Positions 60,883-64,000 of a stretch of 64,000 nucleotides of DNA are shown in pieces. The DNA comes from Plantibacter flavus. Lineage in GTDB: Bacteria; Actinomycetota; Actinomycetes; Actinomycetales; Microbacteriaceae. Numbering within the stretch: position 1 is the first letter of the stretch; each line of letters opens with the position of its first letter. The position numbers and the translations under genes were made by a program. The notes under the pieces are model-generated. The model had not been told where the DNA came from. It made no database searches and saw only the letters and a program-made list of their open reading frames with translations. The stretch lies in NCBI RefSeq assembly GCF_900177615.1, contig NZ_FXAP01000001.1, positions 688,825 through 752,824 on the forward strand, read 5' to 3'.

Positions 60883-61440
60883 GTGAGCACGATCTTCCCC
60901 ACCTCAAAACGTTCGAAGCGTGGCTACGATCCGGCCGAGGTCGACGAGTTCCTCGACCGCGCTCGCGCCGCCTACGGGCAGGAGACCGACGCCGACGCCG
61001 ATGCGATCCTGAGCGCGGAGGACATCCGGCACGTGGCGTTCCGGCTGGTCCGGGGCGGCTACAGCACCGAGCACGTCGACGCGGCGCTCGAGCGACTCGA
61101 GGACGCCTTCTCGCTCCGGGAGCGAGAGCGCTCGGTCGAGGAGCGCGGCGCCAAGGAGTGGCTGCGCGACGCCCGCGGCACCGCGCAGGTCATCCTCAAC
61201 CGGCTGACGAGGCCGGAGGGCCAGCGGTTCCAGCGCGTGAGCCTACTCGCCCGCGGCTACAGCCGGAAGGACGTGGACGCCCTCGCGGATCGCCTCGTCG
61301 CCTACTTCCACGACGGCACGCCGCTCAACGTCGACCGCGTCCGCACGGCCGTGTTCCGCAACGAATGGGCCGGATACCGCGAGTCCCAGGTCGACGCACT
61401 GCTCGACAGCGTCGTGGACGTCATGCTGGCGGTTCGCTGA
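60883..61440 (+). CDS. DivIVA-domain repeat protein
   Basis: This 185-aa protein contains four copies of a short motif with Gly-Tyr followed by Val-Asp: GYDPAEVDEFLDRA, GYSTEHVDAALERL, GYSRKDVDALADRL and GYRESQVDALLDSV. The first resembles the N-terminal lipid-binding motif of DivIVA/Wag31; the long coiled coil of DivIVA is missing. It may act at poles or septa, but that is inferred. GTG 60883 has GAGAAT (60871-60876) 6 nt upstream; ATG 60865 lies before that box. Confidence 0.82.
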   Translation: MSTIFPTSKRSKRGYDPAEVDEFLDRARAAYGQETDADADAILSAEDIRHVAFRLVRGGYSTEHVDAALERLEDAFSLRERERSVEERGAKEWLRDARGTAQVILNRLTRPEGQRFQRVSLLARGYSRKDVDALADRLVAYFHDGTPLNVDRVRTAVFRNEWAGYRESQVDALLDSVVDVMLAVR

Positions 61441-61458
61441 GCATCGGGCGACCAGGTG

Positions 61459-61470
61459 GCCTGATCAGGC
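61459..61470. promoter_or_regulatory. 12-bp palindrome in the promoter of the exported transglycosylase-like gene
   Basis: GCCTGATCAGGC is a perfect 12-bp palindrome 9 bp upstream of TACCAT (61480-61485), the probable -10 of the next gene. It occupies the -35 region, where a bound repressor would block polymerase. It could also be part of a weak terminator after the DivIVA-repeat gene. Confidence 0.4.
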
Positions 61471-61494
61471 ATTCTCGGCTACCATCGATGCATC

Positions 61495-62184
61495 GTGCCT
61501 CAAGACTCAACTGACGTGACCCCGTGGAAGCCATCAGCCCAGCCGAACACCGGTAAGGCTGTTCAGCCCTACCGTCGTCCGCGCTCTCGCGGCAAGAAGG
61601 TCCTCGGGATCTTCGCCGCGACGGCTGCATTCGGCTTCGTCGCCGTGACCATGGTCGACCCGACCTCAAGCGTCGTGGCGTCCTCATACGCGGAGAAGCA
61701 GGCGCAGTTCGGTGGCAACGCCGCGCAGTCGGTCGTCGCAAGCTCGAACTACCAGTACACCTTCGCCCGCGACAGCTACGAGGTCGTCGCTCCGCCCCCG
61801 CCGCCTCCCGTGGCGACGCCGGCCGCGACCGGCGGCGGTTCCTCGTCCACGGGCAGCGCTCCCGCGGCAGGCACGCCCGACCCGGGTACGGCTCAGGCAA
61901 TCGCTTACGACATGGTCATGGCCAACGGCTGGGGCGAGGGCGAGTACAGCTGCCTCGTCTCCCTGTGGAACCGCGAGTCGGGTTGGAACGTGTACGCCTA
62001 CAACGCCAGCTCCGGCGCCACGGGCATCCCGCAGGCACTTCCCGGCTCCAAGATGGCTTCGGCTGGAGCCGACTGGGCGACCAACCCCGCGACGCAGATC
62101 ACCTGGGGCCTCGGATACATCACGAGTCGGTACAGCACGCCATGTGGCGCGTGGGCCCACTCGGAGTCCAACGGCTGGTACTGA
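61495..62184 (+). CDS. Exported lytic-transglycosylase-like protein
   Basis: This 229-aa protein has a basic N-terminus and one hydrophobic segment (residues ~35-55, LGIFAATAAFGFVAVTM), then a Pro/Ala/Gly/Ser linker with six consecutive Pro, and a C-terminal domain of ~85 residues with YSCLVSLWNRESGWN and ASSGATGIPQALPGSKM. The Glu in NRESGW corresponds to the catalytic residue of SLT-type domains found in actinobacterial cell-wall enzymes. GTG start 61495; TACCAT lies 9 nt upstream. Probably remodels peptidoglycan. Confidence 0.85.
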   Translation: MPQDSTDVTPWKPSAQPNTGKAVQPYRRPRSRGKKVLGIFAATAAFGFVAVTMVDPTSSVVASSYAEKQAQFGGNAAQSVVASSNYQYTFARDSYEVVAPPPPPPVATPAATGGGSSSTGSAPAAGTPDPGTAQAIAYDMVMANGWGEGEYSCLVSLWNRESGWNVYAYNASSGATGIPQALPGSKMASAGADWATNPATQITWGLGYITSRYSTPCGAWAHSESNGWY

Positions 62185-62233
62185 CCGGAACCGCCTCCGA
62201 CACGGTCGTGGAGGCTGAGCCTAGACTTGACCC

Positions 62234-62524
62234 ATGCCCCGACACCACCGCCACCGGCCACGGCCCGGCGACGACGAGGGTAACGGTCTCGAACGGCTGA
62301 TGGCAGGGTGGAAACGCACCGAGGACCATCGAGACGGATCCTGGTTCGTCCAGCCCGTCAGCGGTTCCAGTGCGCAGAAGACCTACGTGTGTCCCGGATG
62401 CGGACAGTCCATCCCGCCCGGCACCGCCCATGTGGTCACGTGGCGCGCTGACGGGCTCCTGGGCGACCAGGCCGACATCGCTGCCCGCCGGCACTGGCAC
62501 TCCCATTGCTGGCGCATCCGGTGA
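62234..62524 (+). CDS. Small zinc-ribbon-like protein
   Basis: This 96-aa protein is basic at the start and has one CxxC pair (TYVCPGCGQSIPPG) plus H/C residues near the end (ARRHWHSHCWR), a likely zinc site CxxC...HxxC. Similar short actinobacterial proteins are conserved but uncharacterised. TAGACT at 62222-62227 lies 6 nt before ATG 62234 (leaderless type). Confidence 0.75.
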   Translation: MPRHHRHRPRPGDDEGNGLERLMAGWKRTEDHRDGSWFVQPVSGSSAQKTYVCPGCGQSIPPGTAHVVTWRADGLLGDQADIAARRHWHSHCWRIR

Positions 62525-62576
62525 ACGCACGCATGCCGCGAATCGACCCGATCACACCGCCCCGGAGGACTGACTC

Positions 62577-63320
62577 ATGACCGACACCATCGAGATCCGT
62601 GGTGGCGCCGAGCTCCCCGCCGTCCGCGAGGAGATCGAGCTGCACACGGCCGACGGACTGACCCTCGTCGGCGAGCTCGCGGTGCCAGCCGACGGCGAGA
62701 TCGTCGCGACCCTGGTGACGCTCCACCCGCTGCCGACCGCCGGCGGGTTCATGGACTCCCATGTGCTCCGGAAGGCCGCGGCGCGCCTGCCTGCGCTCGC
62801 GGCGATCGCGGTGCTCCGCTTCAACACCCGTGGCACCTCGTCTCCGCGAGGGACGAGCGACGGCGCGTTCGACGGCGGCGTCGGCGAGCGGGCCGATGTC
62901 GAGGCCGCGCTGGCGTTCGTGGCCGAGCGCGGACTTCCGCATCCGTGGATCGTCGGATGGTCGTTCGGGACCGAGCTGGCTTTGAAGTACGGGCGCGACC
63001 CGGCCGTCGAGGGCGTGATCCTCCTCTCTCCGCCGCTGCACCGCACGACGGAGGACGAGCTCCGGGCCTGGGCCGGCGACGACCGGCCGATGGTCGTCCT
63101 CGTGCCCGAGTTCGACGACTACCTCCGACCCGCGGAAGCGGCGGAACGGTTCAGCGTCCTCCCCGGGGCCACCCTCGTCCCGGTGGACGGTGCCAAGCAC
63201 CTGTGGGTGGGGGAGAGCCAGACCCGACGCGTGCTCACCGAGATCGTCGCTGCAGTGCGTCCCGAGGCGCTCCCGCTCCCGACCCACTGGCCGACCGCCG
63301 GCCTCCCAGCGGCCGTCTAG
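62577..63320 (+). CDS. Alpha/beta hydrolase
   Basis: This 247-aa protein has an alpha/beta-hydrolase pattern: strand-loop TLHPLPTAGGFMDS, NTRGTSSPRG, the nucleophile elbow GWSFGTELAL (Ser within G-x-S-x-G) and a late DGAKHLW with the catalytic His. The layout resembles the dienelactone-hydrolase or YtxM-like CocE-related group. No signal peptide. Follows the zinc-ribbon gene by 52 nt, behind CGGAGGACTGACTC. Confidence 0.85.
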   Translation: MTDTIEIRGGAELPAVREEIELHTADGLTLVGELAVPADGEIVATLVTLHPLPTAGGFMDSHVLRKAAARLPALAAIAVLRFNTRGTSSPRGTSDGAFDGGVGERADVEAALAFVAERGLPHPWIVGWSFGTELALKYGRDPAVEGVILLSPPLHRTTEDELRAWAGDDRPMVVLVPEFDDYLRPAEAAERFSVLPGATLVPVDGAKHLWVGESQTRRVLTEIVAAVRPEALPLPTHWPTAGLPAAV

Positions 63321-63438
63321 CCGCCTCCCAGTCATTTCCGATAGCCTGAACCACCTGCGTCTCCTGCCGGCCCGACCCGCCGGATCCCGTCGGACGCAGG
63401 ATCACCCGCGTCGCTCCGACGCCAGAGGAGAGTAATCC

Positions 63439-64000
63439 GTGCGTTTCGTTCTCGCCATCGCCGCGTTCGTCGTGGCAGCCGTCATGATCGTGACGGGAAT
63501 CGCGCAACGGACCGTGTTCCTCTCGCCCGGCACCTTGAGCCTGTCCACGACGGTCGACAGCGGAGACCGGTTCATCGTCATCCCCGGAAGCGTGCTGCAG
63601 TCGCAGCCGGGAGCGCAGTCCATCGTGGCGGGCGCGGGCGGCGACACACAGGTGTTCATGAGCTACGGGCGCTCCGACGACATCACGGCCTGGCTCGGCG
63701 ACGAGCCGTACAGCCGCGTCGGCGTCAACAGTGCCGGCACCGCCCTGACCACCACGACCGTCACCGCCGAAGCGGAGGCGACCGACGACGGGGCCACCCC
63801 GAGTCCTGAGCCGTCGGCGACACCGGCCCCCGAGCCAACAGACGACACCACGACCTCCGAGAAGGGCCCTGATCCGCGCGGATCCGACCTCTGGCTCGGC
63901 GAGTACGACGAAGCGGGCGCAGTCATCGCGACGATGAGCCTGCCGAAGGACATCGACGTGCTCATCGCGACCGACGGCACGGCCGCCGCTCCGGACTCCC
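63439..64000 (+). CDS. Membrane-anchored protein, truncated by window end
   Basis: The frame is open to the right edge (187 codons seen). The N-terminus has one hydrophobic helix (residues ~3-22), followed by an extracytoplasmic-looking region (STTVDSGDRFIVIPG) and a Thr/Pro/Glu-rich linker of ~40 residues. GTG 63439 follows AGAGGAGAGTAATCC, a good ribosome-binding site. TAGCCT at 63342-63347 may be a -10, giving a ~90-nt leader. No family recognised. Confidence 0.7.
   Translation, partial: MRFVLAIAAFVVAAVMIVTGIAQRTVFLSPGTLSLSTTVDSGDRFIVIPGSVLQSQPGAQSIVAGAGGDTQVFMSYGRSDDITAWLGDEPYSRVGVNSAGTALTTTTVTAEAEATDDGATPSPEPSATPAPEPTDDTTTSEKGPDPRGSDLWLGEYDEAGAVIATMSLPKDIDVLIATDGTAAAPDS

Noticed and set aside
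1-64000. CRISPR array, rRNA genes or insertion sequences
   Set aside because: No regularly spaced repeats, rRNA-like segments or transposase genes with terminal inverted repeats were found on reading the window.

Overview
The window is 64 kb of a high-GC actinobacterial chromosome. Gene order (recG-coaD-DUF177-rpmF-rnc-mutM-smc-ftsY ... ffh-rpsP-khpA-rimM; rplS-lepB-rnhB-DUF2469-yraN-yifB-dprA-xerC-M23-rpsB-tsf-pyrH-frr-cdsA), frequent GTG/TTG starts, 4-nt ATGA/GTGA overlaps and TAnnnT boxes placed directly before start codons fit the Micrococcales, most likely family Microbacteriaceae. The genus cannot be fixed from the sequence alone. I see no prophage, insertion sequence, integron or CRISPR array; almost everything is chromosomal core plus a few accessory modules.

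Layout. 1-2.2 kb: end of a fatty-acid desaturase, an MBL-fold hydrolase, a lipid kinase and tRNA-Glu(CUC). 2.3-5.4 kb: a three-gene surface cassette (trypsin-like lipoprotein, unknown lipoprotein, Q/P/G-rich DUF4333 membrane protein). 5.5-7.7 kb: a leucine-rich leader peptide and hairpin, then leuCD. 7.7-12 kb: murA-plsC-gpsA-ddl (envelope precursors). 12-14.2 kb: DUF3515 lipoprotein, thiL, rsmD. 14.2-25.7 kb: recG, coaD, DUF177, rpmF, rnc, mutM, a GNAT gene, smc, ftsY and a DUF2004-like gene. 25.7-32.2 kb: lipBA, ffh, a META-domain lipoprotein, a GCS2 ligase, rpsP-khpA-rimM.

32.3-43.6 kb is a complete nitrate/nitrite assimilation block placed between rimM and trmD, genes that usually lie together. 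It has three transcription units: narK-nasA-nasB (-), nirB-cobA-nnaR (-) and nirD-chelatase (+). The three promoters share one design: a GAAAC element exactly 10 nt before a TAnnnT box, preceded at 6-nt spacing by more 5-nt half-sites, as in GlnR boxes. The block covers nitrate import, reduction to nitrite and ammonium, part of siroheme supply, and an HemD-like regulator.

43.7-48.9 kb: trmD, then a divergent PspC/LiaF-like envelope-stress module with a PspC-histidine kinase and a LuxR-type response regulator. These two insertions separate rimM, trmD and rplS. 49.1-61.4 kb: rplS, lepB, rnhB, DUF2469, yraN, yifB, dprA, xerC, an M23 protein, rpsB-tsf, pyrH-frr-cdsA and a DivIVA-repeat protein. 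61.5-64 kb: an exported lytic-transglycosylase-like protein, a small zinc-ribbon-like protein, an alpha/beta hydrolase and a truncated membrane protein.

The most notable signals are non-coding: a long hairpin inside the 5' end of rnc, a leucine attenuator before leuC, the repeated nitrogen-control promoter design, divergent promoters with overlapping -10 boxes between thiL and the DUF3515 gene, and widespread leaderless starts.
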